DNA of 64,000 nt. It comes from Nocardia miyunensis NBRC 108239 (GTDB lineage Bacteria; Actinomycetota; Actinomycetes; Mycobacteriales; Mycobacteriaceae). Shown here piece after piece: positions 1-9,120 of this stretch. Within the stretch, counting starts at the first letter, position 1. Every line of letters starts with the position of its first letter. Position numbers and translations under genes: made by a program. The stretch covers positions 62,001 through 126,000 of the forward strand of contig NZ_BDBQ01000013.1 in the NCBI RefSeq assembly GCF_001613065.1. The letters run 5' to 3'. The notes beneath the pieces are model-generated. The model had not been told where the DNA came from. It saw only the letters and a program-made list of their open reading frames with translations, and ran no database searches.

Positions 1-1029
1 GAAGTCGCCCAGATCGGTCGCAGTATCGGCGAGGAACTCGGCTGCGATCCGGACGTGGTGGACCTCGCCGGGCTGGCGCACGATATCGGCCACCCGCCCT
101 ACGGCCACAACGGCGAGCTCGCCCTGGACGAATTCGCCTCGGCCTTCGGCGGTTTCGAGGGCAATGCGCAGAATCTGCGCATCCTGACCCGGCTCGAACC
201 CAAGGTGTTCGGCCCGGACGGGGAGAGTTTCGGGCTCAACCTGACCCGCGCCGCGCTGGACGCGACGATCAAATACCCTTGGGGCAGAACGGATTCGGTC
301 CGCAAGTTCGGCGCCTACGCCGCGGATACGGACCGCCTGAAATGGGTCCGGCTCGATGCGCCGCCGCGACGGCAGTGCCTGGAATCGCAGGTGATGGACT
401 GGTCCGACGACGTCGCCTACTCGGTGCACGACGTCGAGGACGGGGTGATCGCGGGCCGCATCGATCTGCGCGCCCTGGCCGACCCGGCCGAGCAGCGCGC
501 GCTGGCCGAACTCGGGCATGCCCAGCATCGTGATCTGTCCATCGATGATCTGGTCGCCGCCCTGCAACGTCTGTCCGAATTGCCGGTGATCGCCGAGGCC
601 GCCGGATACGACGGCACCCTGCGCGCCTCGGTGGCATTGAAGCGGCTCACCAGCGATCTGGTCGGGCGCTTCGCCACCGCCGCCGTGGCGGCCACCCGGG
701 ACGCCTGGGGCGGCCGTCGTCTCTCGCGCTACGCCGCGGATCTGGAGGTGCCGCCCATCGTCGCCGCCGAGGTCGCCATGCTCAAAACGGTTGCACTGCG
801 CTATGTGATGTCCGATCCGGAACACAACAAGCGTCAGGTCGCCCAACGTGAGCGCATCCATCTGGTCGCCGACTACCTGCTGACCGATGCCCCGCGCACC
901 TTGGACCCGGTCCTGCTGCCCTGGTGGAACGAGGTCGACGACGACGCGTCGCGTACCCGCGTCATCGTCGATCAGATCGCCTCCTACACCGAGAGCCGAC
1001 TCGAACGAGTCGCCGCCGCGATCGGATAG
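1..1029 (+). CDS. dgt: deoxyguanosinetriphosphate triphosphohydrolase-like protein, 5' truncated by window edge
   Basis: HD-superfamily dNTP triphosphohydrolase, which hydrolyses dGTP (or other dNTPs) to the nucleoside and triphosphate and controls dNTP pools in the cytoplasm. The reading frame is open from base 1, so the start lies outside the window. The metal-binding HD motif is visible as [15 protein letters not shown] near the visible N-terminus, followed by [14 protein letters not shown], the second conserved Asp cluster of the family. It sits one terminator, two small genes and about 1 kb before dnaG, the same neighbourhood as in mycobacteria. Family assignment is firm; nucleotide specificity is not visible. 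Confidence 0.95.
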   Translation, partial: EVAQIGRSIGEELGCDPDVVDLAGLAHDIGHPPYGHNGELALDEFASAFGGFEGNAQNLRILTRLEPKVFGPDGESFGLNLTRAALDATIKYPWGRTDSVRKFGAYAADTDRLKWVRLDAPPRRQCLESQVMDWSDDVAYSVHDVEDGVIAGRIDLRALADPAEQRALAELGHAQHRDLSIDDLVAALQRLSELPVIAEAAGYDGTLRASVALKRLTSDLVGRFATAAVAATRDAWGGRRLSRYAADLEVPPIVAAEVAMLKTVALRYVMSDPEHNKRQVAQRERIHLVADYLLTDAPRTLDPVLLPWWNEVDDDASRTRVIVDQIASYTESRLERVAAAIG

Positions 1030-1087
1030 CGGGACATCCTCGAATTCGGTTGTCGAAACAGATCTAACGATATTTTGCCGACAACAT

Positions 1088-1121
1088 GATGAGCGCCCCG
1101 GAAGCATCCGGGGCGCTCATC
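1088..1121. terminator. bidirectional hairpin terminator between convergent genes
   Basis: Perfect 15-bp inverted repeat GATGAGCGCCCCGGA / TCCGGGGCGCTCATC with a 4-base loop, located between the end of dgt and the end of the convergent small membrane-protein gene. A short T/A-rich stretch follows, so it may serve both genes. Confidence 0.85.
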
Positions 1122-1154
1122 AGCTGATTATTCTCGATATCCGATCCGGGTGGC

Positions 1155-1571
1155 TCAGAAGAATCCCGGGCCGCCCATATCCGGGCCGCCGAATCCGCCG
1201 AATCCGCCGCCGAATCCCATACCGCCCATGTGATGGTGGCCGAATCCGTCCATGAGGGTGTCGGCGAGCAGTACGCCACCGACGCCGGCCGCACCGGCGA
1301 CGAGGGCGGTCTTCCACCACGGCGTGCTGTACCAGCCAGGTGAGACGGCACGGCCGCCGACCATGCCGCCGCTGTAGTAGTACGGCGTCGCGGTGCCCTG
1401 CTGGTTCGAGGCGATGTACTCGTTACCGTCGATGACCACGCGGTTCTGTGGCGGAACGGCATCTACGACATAGGGTGCGGGCTGCGGCCTCATCGCTCGT
1501 GACCGCCGCGTCATCGAGGCGATCAGAAATCCGGCCCCCACAGCGAGAGCGAGCAGAATCAAAAGCCCCAT
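1155..1571 (-). CDS. small membrane protein with glycine-rich tail
   Basis: About 138 residues. The N-terminus MGLLILLALAVGAGFLIAS is a clear transmembrane or signal-anchor segment, followed by a basic stretch, a region with Asn/Tyr/Pro, a second hydrophobic segment around ALVAGAAGVGGVLLAD, and a His/Gly/Phe-rich tail ending in GGPGFF. The start was chosen because GGAGAAAGG lies 8 bases upstream; longer in-frame starts lack this. Similar two-pass Gly-rich proteins are common in actinobacteria and have no known function. It is convergent with dgt across a strong terminator. Confidence 0.75.
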   Translation of the reverse strand: MGLLILLALAVGAGFLIASMTRRSRAMRPQPAPYVVDAVPPQNRVVIDGNEYIASNQQGTATPYYYSGGMVGGRAVSPGWYSTPWWKTALVAGAAGVGGVLLADTLMDGFGHHHMGGMGFGGGFGGFGGPDMGGPGFF

Positions 1572-1818
1572 CGTGAAACCTTTCTCCATGTTCAGGTCGA
1601 TACGTGCAATATTGGCGACCGAATATGGGCGCAATGCATGACCTGCCTGTGAAAGAGCTGTACTTCTCGCCGCACTTCTCGAACACCGAGAGCTGGGTCA
1701 CTCAGATAACTCACAGTTCGGCCCAATAGTCCACCAATCCGAGAAGCCGAAGCTGGATTTCGGCAGCACGGATCACGCAAAGTGATGATCCGCAATCCCG
1801 ACAGAGAAGGTAAATAAA

Positions 1819-1908
1819 ATGTTCCACGTCTGGCAGAACTTCAACGACTTCTTCCACCCCTTCGTCAACAACTTCCACCAGGGCTGGTTCGGGGGCTGGC
1901 GCCGCTGA
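1819..1908 (+). CDS. 29-residue aromatic and histidine-rich peptide
   Basis: A short frame too small for usual gene calling. It has AGAAGG 8 bases before ATG. The peptide starts MFHVWQNFNDFF and ends WFGGWRR; it contains 7 Phe, 3 Trp and 3 His in 29 residues and no Lys, Ser, Thr, Ala, Leu or Ile. This strongly biased composition with a good ribosome binding site looks selected rather than random, and could be an amphipathic membrane peptide or a leader. It sits about 120 bases before dnaG in the same direction. Function unknown. Confidence 0.5.
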   Translation: MFHVWQNFNDFFHPFVNNFHQGWFGGWRR

Positions 1909-2027
1909 CCCACCCCGATGATGCCGACCGAGCCGGTCGTCAGGCGAGCAGCGCCCCCTCCCGAGCGCCGCACCCCGCCGACGACCGGCTCCGGTGTTTC
2001 CGTCGCGCACCGCTAGACTCGGAACCC

Positions 2028-3959
2028 GTGGCCGGTAGACTTCCTGATCGCGATATCGCGGCAATTCGTGAGCGAGTGCGGATCGAGGATGTCGTGGGGG
2101 AGTACGTCGCGCTGAAGCGGGCGGGGGCCGATTCGCTGAAGGGACTGTGCCCGTTCCACGACGAGAAGTCGCCGTCGTTCCACGTGCGGCCCAATCACGG
2201 TCTGTTCCACTGCTTCGGCTGTGGTGAGGGCGGCGATGTGTTCGCCTTCCTGCAGAAGATGGAGCACGTCGGATTCGTCGAGGCCGTCGAGCAGATGGCC
2301 GACCGGATCGGCTACAAGATCAACTACGAGGGCGGCGGGACCTCGGTGCAGCGCGATCGCGGCACCCGCTCGCGGCTGGTCGCGGCCAATGCCGCGGCGC
2401 ACGAGTTCTACATCGCGCAGTTGCGTGAGCCCGAGGCCGAGACCGCACGCAAATACCTCACCGATCGGCAGTTCGACACCGCGGCCTGGCAGCAGTTCGG
2501 CTGCGGCTACGCCCCCGGCGGCTGGGATACCCTGACGAAACACCTGCTGCGCAAGGGTTTCAACGTCAAGGAGCTCGAGGCGGCGGGTCTGTCCAAGCCG
2601 GGGCGGCGCGGGCCGATCGATCGGTTCCACCGGCGGCTGCTGTGGCCGATCCGCAATCTCGGCGGGGAGGTCATCGGCTTCGGCGCGCGGCGGCTGTTCG
2701 ATGACGACCAGATGACCGCCAAGTACATCAACACCTCGGAAACGTTGCTGTACAAGAAGTCTCAGGTGCTGTTCGGCCTCGACCACGCCAAGCGGGAGAT
2801 CGCCAAGGGGCGTCAGGTGGTGGTCGTGGAGGGCTACACCGACGTGATGGCGATGCATATGGCCGGGGTGAAAACGGCTGTTGCGTCCTGCGGTACGGCC
2901 TTCGGCGGCGAACATCTGTCGTTGCTGCGCCGCCTGCTGATGGACGACACCTGGATGAGCGGTGAGTTCATCTACACCTTCGACGGTGACGAGGCCGGTC
3001 TGGCGGCCGCGCAGAAGGCGTTCGCGGGCGATCAGAAGATCGCCATGCAGACCTACATCGCCATCGCGCCCGACGGCCAGGATCCGTGCGAATTGCGCCA
3101 GCGCTCGGGCGATGCGGCGCTGAAGGATCTGGTCGCGCGCCGGATCCCGCTGTTCGAGTTCATCGTGAAGGGCTATCTCGCGCAATACGATCTGGACTCC
3201 GCGGAGGGACAGGTCGAGGCGCTGCGGCGCACGGTGCCCGTGGTCGCGCAGATCACCGACAACGCGTCTCGCAAGGCCTATGCCACCCGCCTGGCGGGCT
3301 GGATCGGCTGGGACGACATCCAGATGGTGGTGCGCCGGGTCGGCGACGAGGCACGGCGCAATCGCACGCAGGGCAACGGATCATCGCCCGGCGCGCGCCG
3401 GGCCGGCGGGGTGGCTCCGGCGGCGCAGCCCGCGGCCGAACGTTCCGCGGCTCCGCTGAATCCGAACGATCCAACGCTGCTGCCGCAACGTCAGGCACTG
3501 GCCGCCGCCCTGCAGTATCCGGCGCTGGCCGGCCCGGCGTTCGATGCGATCGAGCCGGAGGCGTTCACGCACCCCACCTACCTCGCCGTGCGGTCCGCGA
3601 TCACCGAGGCCGGGGGGACCTCCGCCGGAATCGGCGGCGCCGAATGGGTCGCGCGGGTCGCCGATCACACCGACGACCTCACCCTGCGGGCGCTGGTCTC
3701 CGAACTGGCCGCGCTGCCGTTGCCGATCAAATCGATCGATGACGTCCAGCGCTTCATCACCGGCGTGCTCGCGCGCACCCAGGAGGCGTGGGTAGGGCGT
3801 CAGGTCGCGGAGCTGAAGTCGAAACTGCAGCGCATCTCCTCGACCGAGCAGCCCGAGGCGTACATGGCCCTGTTCGGCGATCTGGTCGCGCTCGAGCAGT
3901 ACCGCAGGAGCCTGCAGGCTCAGGCGATGGGGAATTCGGGCGACTTCGCCGTCAACTGA
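2028..3959 (+). CDS. dnaG: DNA primase
   Basis: Replicative primase that makes RNA primers for DNA polymerase III. The 643 residues show the N-terminal CHC2 zinc-binding domain (Cys41, His44, Cys62, Cys65), the TOPRIM catalytic core with VVVVEGYTDV near residue 265 and TFDGDEAG near residue 318 providing the metal-binding acidic residues, and a C-terminal helicase-interaction region from about residue 480. GTG start followed by AGRLPDRDIAAIRERV, the standard N-terminus. Length and order are normal for actinobacteria. The convergent gene downstream and tRNA-Asn further right match the mycobacterial dnaG locus. Confidence 0.98.
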   Translation: MAGRLPDRDIAAIRERVRIEDVVGEYVALKRAGADSLKGLCPFHDEKSPSFHVRPNHGLFHCFGCGEGGDVFAFLQKMEHVGFVEAVEQMADRIGYKINYEGGGTSVQRDRGTRSRLVAANAAAHEFYIAQLREPEAETARKYLTDRQFDTAAWQQFGCGYAPGGWDTLTKHLLRKGFNVKELEAAGLSKPGRRGPIDRFHRRLLWPIRNLGGEVIGFGARRLFDDDQMTAKYINTSETLLYKKSQVLFGLDHAKREIAKGRQVVVVEGYTDVMAMHMAGVKTAVASCGTAFGGEHLSLLRRLLMDDTWMSGEFIYTFDGDEAGLAAAQKAFAGDQKIAMQTYIAIAPDGQDPCELRQRSGDAALKDLVARRIPLFEFIVKGYLAQYDLDSAEGQVEALRRTVPVVAQITDNASRKAYATRLAGWIGWDDIQMVVRRVGDEARRNRTQGNGSSPGARRAGGVAPAAQPAAERSAAPLNPNDPTLLPQRQALAAALQYPALAGPAFDAIEPEAFTHPTYLAVRSAITEAGGTSAGIGGAEWVARVADHTDDLTLRALVSELAALPLPIKSIDDVQRFITGVLARTQEAWVGRQVAELKSKLQRISSTEQPEAYMALFGDLVALEQYRRSLQAQAMGNSGDFAVN

Positions 3960-4067
3960 TCCTGCGGCACCCGGTCGGACAGGGCCCGCGCGCAGGGGAA
4001 TTGGTTGCGGTTCGCGTGAGCCCTGGACAACTCGCCGATACGCGTTGCGCGGTGCCGGCGGACCGCC

Positions 4068-4313
4068 TCAGCCGCGCAGCTGGTCGTGCGGTACCAGGAT
4101 CGTGGTGTGCTCGTCGATCGGTTCCATGGGCTCGAGCTTGGGCTGCGTGCTGAGCTTGTCGGACAGTTTCTGACGGCCGACCTGGACGAGCTTGCGGGTG
4201 ACCGGGCTCTCGGTGATTGCGCGCGTGGTCTTGCTGATCTGCTCGTAGCGGACCCGTCCGGCCTTCGCGCCGAGTACGTACCCGGCCGCTATACCGATGA
4301 TCAACCGCAACAT
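4068..4313 (-). CDS. small conserved protein of the dnaG locus (Rv2342-like)
   Basis: 81 residues beginning MLRLIIGIAAGYVLGAKAGRVRYEQI, a hydrophobic glycine-rich helix with GxxxG spacing followed by a basic amphipathic region and an acidic tail. A purine-rich GGAGGGAG precedes the ATG by about 12 bases. Its position, convergent with dnaG, corresponds to mycobacterial Rv2342, a conserved protein of unknown function. The N-terminal helix suggests membrane association. The locus match is from memory of the mycobacterial gene order; function is unknown. Confidence 0.85.
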   Translation of the reverse strand: MLRLIIGIAAGYVLGAKAGRVRYEQISKTTRAITESPVTRKLVQVGRQKLSDKLSTQPKLEPMEPIDEHTTILVPHDQLRG

Positions 4314-4585
4314 GTGCTCGAGCTCCCTCCAATTGCCTGTCCCGCGCCGTACATCCTGCCCGACGTCCGGCTGCGCTGTCGATCCGGCACCGGGCCGGGG
4401 GTGTGCGTGCCGACCACACGATGCCACAGGGGTACGACAGGAATCGTGGCATCCCGCTGGCATCCGGATTTCGGCCGGTCGTCCGGTCCGCGTAACGCCC
4501 GCAGCCTCCGTGACGACGTTCCGTATGGCACATGGTCCTCGGGGAGACCGGTTCCTGCACTAGTCACTCCGGAATGGGATCGGGC

Positions 4586-6364
4586 ATGGCATCTCGTGAA
4601 TTCTGGGCGCGTAAACGTAGATTCGTTGTGCGCCACCGTATTACGGCAGCGGTCGCCGCGCCTGTGATTTTGGGCACCACCGTCGCCGTCGCGGTCGCGG
4701 TACTGCCGGACGCCGGTCCGCGCACGGCCGCGCCGCGGCTGCTCTCGTCGGTCACCGACTGCCACGACATGGTGACCATCTCGGTCGCCGGGCGCAACGA
4801 CAGTCCGTCGGCGAGCACGACCAAACTGCTGGTCGGAGCGGATGGCAAGGAGTTGCCCGCCGCGCAGTCGGACGACTATCACAGCCAGTGGGTCGATCCG
4901 GTGGTCAACGCGCCGAACGGCAAGGTCGACAAGGGCTCGTACGCCGCGGTCTACATCTCCTACCCCGCGAACATGAACAGTTACGAGGACGCGGTGAACG
5001 CGGGCGTGGCGAATACCGAGAAGGTGATGGAGCAGATCAAACAGGCTTGTCCCGCAACCAAATTCGCGATTGTCGGCTACAGCGAGGGCGCGGACGTGGT
5101 GCGCCGGGTGGCCATGCAGGTCGGCCATCAGGAGCCCGCGAAGGACGGCACCTACGCCATCGTCGATCCGGCAAAGGTGACCGGTGTGGTCATTCTCGCC
5201 GATGCGGGTCGGTCCGCCGGTGACGGGCCGTTCCCGGGCGCGCAGAATCCCTACGGCAACCCCGACGGCTTCGATCAGAAGTATCAGAACGGCACCACGC
5301 CGATCTCCGGTCAGGGCGCGCTGCCGGACAACAGCGGCGATTTCGGTTCGCTCGGCGGCAAGGTCGCCTCGTTCTGCTCGGAGGGCGATCTGACCTGCGC
5401 GGCGCCGCAGAACATCTCGCTGCTGCAGTTGGCGGCCAACGTCGGGCGGCAGCTGAACGTGGACGCGTTGCAGGCCAACGGGCTCACCCCCGCGACCGGA
5501 CAGGACGTCGCGACCGTGCTGGGGCGCATCGGCTACAACGCCTTCGAATACATCCGGTCCCAGCCGAATTGGATGGCCGGCAAGGAAACTCTGCTCCAGG
5601 TGCTGCTGAAGGTGTCCGCCCCGGAGTACAAGCCCGGACAGCAGCAGGCGGATCCCGCTCCGGCGCAGTCGATCTCGACCGATCAGCTGGCCCCGCTGGC
5701 CTATCTGCCGCAGAAGGTGTTCAACGAGGTGGTCGGCCTGATCGTTACCAACCAGAACACGATTCCCGTGATCCTGAGCGATCCGTACCAGCTCACCCTC
5801 GGCCCGAACGGCACCGGCCACCACTTCGACTACTGGCGGGATTCGAACACCGCCGACGGAAAGCCCCTGACCTCCGCCGAATACGCCGCCGCCTGGCTCA
5901 CCCACCTGGCCCAGCAGGCCCAGGCCGGAGAACAGGTCGACACCACCGCCAAGCCCACCTCCACCGACGTCGCCGCCGCCTACAAGGCCGCCGCCGAAAC
6001 CCAGGCCGCCGAATCCCAGGCCGCCGCGACGACCACGACGCCTCCCACCACAACCAGCCCCGCGACAACGACTACCGCGGTCACACCCGCCGCGACGACG
6101 ACCTCGGCCACCCCCACGACAACAGCGACCCCGACAACCACAACGACTTCAACCCATCCCGTCCCGGCGACCACCACCCCGGCAATCACGGAGTCCAAGG
6201 CCCCCGAGCCCAAGCTCACCGAAGTCGCCCGCCCCACGCAAACCCCGGCGTCAACCACCCCATCACCAACCGAAACCCCCACCGCGACAACCACACCGAA
6301 GGAAACCCCGGCAACCGTCTCCGCAACCCGACCGAAGGAACCAGCAACAGCGAGCGCCCACTGA
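4586..6364 (+). CDS. secreted cutinase-family alpha/beta hydrolase with threonine/proline-rich tail
   Basis: Exported serine esterase of the cutinase/PE-PPE-hydrolase superfamily found in mycolic-acid bacteria, probably acting on lipid or ester substrates at the cell envelope. The N-terminus has twin Arg/Lys residues then a hydrophobic signal segment (VAAPVILGTTVAVAVAVL). The nucleophile elbow is GYSEG near residue 190, within FAIVGYSEGADVV, and a Cys pair (SFCSEGDLTCA) resembles the cutinase disulfide before the catalytic Asp. A conserved C-terminal segment ends near AAWLTHL, then about 120 residues of Thr, Pro and Ala repeats form a probable wall-spanning tail. The start is the ATG before ASREFW; a start 12 bases upstream is possible. 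Confidence 0.88.
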   Translation: MASREFWARKRRFVVRHRITAAVAAPVILGTTVAVAVAVLPDAGPRTAAPRLLSSVTDCHDMVTISVAGRNDSPSASTTKLLVGADGKELPAAQSDDYHSQWVDPVVNAPNGKVDKGSYAAVYISYPANMNSYEDAVNAGVANTEKVMEQIKQACPATKFAIVGYSEGADVVRRVAMQVGHQEPAKDGTYAIVDPAKVTGVVILADAGRSAGDGPFPGAQNPYGNPDGFDQKYQNGTTPISGQGALPDNSGDFGSLGGKVASFCSEGDLTCAAPQNISLLQLAANVGRQLNVDALQANGLTPATGQDVATVLGRIGYNAFEYIRSQPNWMAGKETLLQVLLKVSAPEYKPGQQQADPAPAQSISTDQLAPLAYLPQKVFNEVVGLIVTNQNTIPVILSDPYQLTLGPNGTGHHFDYWRDSNTADGKPLTSAEYAAAWLTHLAQQAQAGEQVDTTAKPTSTDVAAAYKAAAETQAAESQAAATTTTPPTTTSPATTTTAVTPAATTTSATPTTTATPTTTTTSTHPVPATTTPAITESKAPEPKLTEVARPTQTPASTTPSPTETPTATTTPKETPATVSATRPKEPATASAH

Positions 6365-6448
6365 TCGCAACGCGAGCCACGTCCGAAGGGGTCACGTGAA
6401 TACAGACAGGTATCCGTCGCCGGTGCCAGAACTCGGTACGCTCATGGC

Positions 6449-7030
6449 ATGACGATCCAGTCGGTGGATTCGCTGCCGCACGAGATGACCGAAGAGCAGT
6501 ACAGAAGTCTGCCCGAGGCGGTCGCGCGCGGCATCGAGGTGGTCCACGGACATGTGATCGTCTGCGAATCCCCTTCACCCGAGCACAACCGAATCGCCCG
6601 CCGTATGGCGAACACCCTCGAATCCCTGCCCTCCACCGAGCCGTGCGTCAGGGTCGACACCGATATCGATGTGGTGTTGTGGCGGGTACCGAGGTTCACG
6701 TTCCGCCGACCCGATGTCGTCGTGTATCGCGGCTTGGACGAGCCCGGCGCGAAGCCGGAGGCGCACGATGCGCTCATCGTGGTCGAGGTCGCCTCGCCGT
6801 CGACCGCGGCCGAGGATCTGCTCGACAAGAAGGTGCAGTACGCCCGCGTGGGAATACCGCTGTACCTGGTGGTCGTACTCGATGTGAAATATCGGATCGC
6901 CGAGGTGCTGGAATTCCGGCTGGACGCTCATGCCCGTGAATATCGCCTACATCGAATGCATCGTGAGGGATCAGTGCAGCTGGAGCACGTGGTCATCGGC
7001 CAGATCCTGTTCGAGGAGCTCATTCGGTAA
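6449..7030 (+). CDS. Uma2 family protein (DUF820, PD-(D/E)XK fold)
   Basis: 193 residues of the Uma2 family, a restriction-endonuclease-fold group abundant in actinobacteria and cyanobacteria. Visible are MTEEQYRSLPE at the N-terminus, the core RRPDVVVYRG carrying the catalytic Asp, and LIVVEVASPSTAAEDLLDKKVQYARVG, which supplies the Glu-x-x and Lys of the active site. ATG start. Nuclease activity is expected from the fold but the biological role of the family is not settled. Confidence 0.9.
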   Translation: MTIQSVDSLPHEMTEEQYRSLPEAVARGIEVVHGHVIVCESPSPEHNRIARRMANTLESLPSTEPCVRVDTDIDVVLWRVPRFTFRRPDVVVYRGLDEPGAKPEAHDALIVVEVASPSTAAEDLLDKKVQYARVGIPLYLVVVLDVKYRIAEVLEFRLDAHAREYRLHRMHREGSVQLEHVVIGQILFEELIR

Positions 7031-7081
7031 TCGCCCGCAGGACGGGGGCGTGAAGGAACGCGCGGCGGAGGAAGGTGAGGT

Positions 7082-7243
7082 ATGAGCAGCTTCAGCAAGT
7101 GGGACAGGGATGCGTACCGTAAGCGGGTCGGCGCGGACGAGGCCGCGCGCAGGCGCGGTGCGATCATGGCCGAGCAGTGGGGGTACCAGCTGGCCGAAGA
7201 GGCAAGCTCGAATTACTGGCCGACATCGGTGGACACCTGCTGA
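7082..7243 (+). CDS. short hypothetical protein, probably frameshifted
   Basis: 53 residues starting MSSFSKWDRDAYRKRVGADE with GGAGGAAGGTGAGGT just upstream. The charged N-terminus looks genuine, but after LAEE the frame gives a poor tail and stops, whereas the +1/-1 frame continues KLELLADIGGHLLRMPANPAA to a stop 26 bases further on. That reads like the natural C-terminus, so a small indel near position 7200 is likely. Neither part is recognised. Confidence 0.45.
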   Translation: MSSFSKWDRDAYRKRVGADEAARRRGAIMAEQWGYQLAEEASSNYWPTSVDTC

Positions 7244-7375
7244 GGATGCCCGCGAATCCGGCCGCATAGCCGCCCGTTTCATACAGCTCGGTGGTTCTTC
7301 TACCGGCCTGGCGGGGCGGGAGGCCATGGGCGCGGGGAATCCGCAGGCGGCGGTCGGGGCTAAGCTCGGGGACTT

Positions 7376-7927
7376 GTGGCACTCGGAGCAACTCTGCATA
7401 CGTTCGCGGTCCAGCTGGCAGATGTGGATCGGGGGATCTACGAGGACTTCGAGTTGCGGGTGGCGCGGCATCCGTCGGAGACGGCCGAATTCATGGTGAC
7501 CCGGGTGCTGGCGTACTGCCTCGAGTACGAGGAGGGGATCTCGTTCAGTGACGGCGGGGTGTCGTCCACCGATGAACCCGCGGTGCTGGTGCGTGATCTC
7601 AGCGGGCGGATGACCGCCTGGATCGAGGTCGGCGCACCCGATGCCGATCGCCTGCATCGCGGCAGCAAATCGGCCGATCGGGTGGCGGTGTACACCCATC
7701 GCGATCCGGTGAAGGTGCTGGCGGCGTTGTCCGGCAAGCGAATTCACCGCGCGGCGGAGATTCCGGTATACGGCGTCGAGCGCGCGGTCGTGGATTCCGC
7801 GGTCGCCGCGCTCGACCGCCGCAATACCGTCGGGGTGTCGGTCACCGAACGGGTGCTCTACCTGGATCTCAACGGCGTCACGCTGAGCACGCCGATCGCC
7901 GAGCATCGGATCGAAGGGCCGGCCTGA
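7376..7927 (+). CDS. yaeQ: YaeQ family protein
   Basis: 183 residues of the YaeQ family, which has a PD-(D/E)XK nuclease-like fold and in enterobacteria was reported to affect haemolysin transcription. The family signature is clear: MALGATLHTFAVQLADVDRG at the N-terminus, HPSETAEFMVTRVLAYCLEYEEGI, and WIEVGAPDADRLHRGSKSADRVAVYTH. GTG start. It runs up to 4 bases from the end of the convergent F420-type gene. Biochemical function is unproven. Confidence 0.9.
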   Translation: MALGATLHTFAVQLADVDRGIYEDFELRVARHPSETAEFMVTRVLAYCLEYEEGISFSDGGVSSTDEPAVLVRDLSGRMTAWIEVGAPDADRLHRGSKSADRVAVYTHRDPVKVLAALSGKRIHRAAEIPVYGVERAVVDSAVAALDRRNTVGVSVTERVLYLDLNGVTLSTPIAEHRIEGPA

Positions 7928-7931
7928 CCGG

Positions 7932-8393
7932 TCAGGAATCCTTCGGCGGCGGGAACCCGCCAGTGGCGACCGGCCCCCAGCGTTCGATGCGGATGCGGAT
8001 GAGGGATTTGTTCTGCCGGGCCATGGCCTCGCGGTACTCGTCCCAGTCGGGATGTTCGCCGGAGATGCAGCGGAAATATTCGACCAGACCGTCCAGCGCG
8101 TCGGGCATGTCCAACACTTCGGCACGTCCGTCGACCTGGACGTACGCATCGTTCCACTCGTCGGACAGCACGCAGATCGACACCTGCGGATCCCGCCGCG
8201 CGTTGGCGGTCTTGGCCCGTCCCGGATAGGTCGACACCACGATCCGTCCCTCGGCATCGACGCCGCAGGTCACCGGCGACATCTGCGGACTCCCGTCGGT
8301 GCGGGAGGTGACCAGCACACCGCGGTGCCGCGGCCGCAGGAACTCCAGCAGCGCGGCCAACTCGACACGATCGGCAGTAGCGATACGGGGCAT
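7932..8393 (-). CDS. PPOX-class F420-dependent oxidoreductase
   Basis: 153-residue split-beta-barrel flavin/deazaflavin protein of the PPOX class that in actinobacteria typically binds F420. Diagnostic stretches are RGVLVTSRTDGSPQMSPV, the strand pair of the barrel, GRIVVSTYPGRAKTANARRDP, and the C-terminal RIRIERWGPVATGGFPP. TAGGAG lies 9 bases before ATG. Substrate cannot be told from sequence. It shares a divergent intergenic region of about 115 bases with the next gene. Confidence 0.88.
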   Translation of the reverse strand: MPRIATADRVELAALLEFLRPRHRGVLVTSRTDGSPQMSPVTCGVDAEGRIVVSTYPGRAKTANARRDPQVSICVLSDEWNDAYVQVDGRAEVLDMPDALDGLVEYFRCISGEHPDWDEYREAMARQNKSLIRIRIERWGPVATGGFPPPKDS

Positions 8394-8507
8394 ACGGTGA
8401 TTCTCCTAGATGGTTCGAATCGGAACCTTCATCATGCCCCGCTACGCAACAGCGTTTCGTCCGGGCGGATCTTCCGGCCCTCGGCGAGCGCATGCCATGC
8501 TGGCACC

Positions 8508-8810
8508 GTGCGGTCGGAATCAGCGGAGATACTGGAGATCATCGACCACGTGCTGCGGATCATCCGGACCGTCCCGCAGGATCTGTTGTGGCAGAACAGA
8601 TATGCGGACGAAGCCGAGCTCGCCGCCGAACTGAGCGAACTCGCCGCACGGATCCGCCGGGGTGACCCGAGCGCCCTGGCTGACCTGCGCTACCTGTTCC
8701 TGCCGACCGGCCCGCTGTGCGAGATCGCGGCGAGCAGCGGCTGGCTGGAGACGTACACAACCCTGGGCAACCGGTTCGACGAACTACACGGCCGACTGCG
8801 CTGGATCTGA
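8508..8810 (+). CDS. hypothetical 100-residue helical protein
   Basis: Starts at GTG (RSESAEILEIIDHVLRIIR) and is rich in Leu, Ala and Glu, consistent with an all-helical fold. It ends RFDELHGRLRWI at the point where an IS1380 transposase stub begins, so its natural C-terminus may have been replaced. No family recognised. Confidence 0.55.
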   Translation: MRSESAEILEIIDHVLRIIRTVPQDLLWQNRYADEAELAAELSELAARIRRGDPSALADLRYLFLPTGPLCEIAASSGWLETYTTLGNRFDELHGRLRWI

Positions 8811-9004
8811 CCGCCTGGATGCGAACGCTTGCCCCGGCCGATCACGACGCACGCCGGTGGGAACCGAAAACCCTTCGGCTGCTGCTGTTCTCGATCCCTG
8901 CCCGCCTCGCACGCCATGCCCGGCGAACCCACCTGCGCCTGCCGGACCACCACCTCTGGACCGGCCTCGCGCTCACCGCGCCGACCCGTCTGCAACCGGG
9001 CTGA
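8804..9004 (+). pseudogene. IS1380-family transposase, C-terminal remnant
   Basis: The frame reads LDLTAWMRTLAPADHDARRWEPKTL and later LFSIPARLARHARRTHLRL and WTGLALTAPTRLQ, which is the C-terminal end of IS1380-type DDE transposases. The rest of the transposase and any terminal inverted repeat are missing. Overlaps the last codons of the preceding gene in another frame. Confidence 0.75.
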
Positions 9005-9120
9005 CCAGCACATCACCCCTGTGAAAGATCGAGGCTAATTCCAAGCTGGGACTTACGGTTAACCTAGCTTTCGCCGGTTGGGTGATCATCGGAACATTCC
9101 CTACTTGGAAAGGTGTTTCC

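Noticed and set aside
2013-3185. Long minus-strand frame opposite dnaG, and similar long frames opposite other GC-rich genes
   Set aside because: Mirror frames produced by high GC at third positions; the plus-strand genes explain the sequence.
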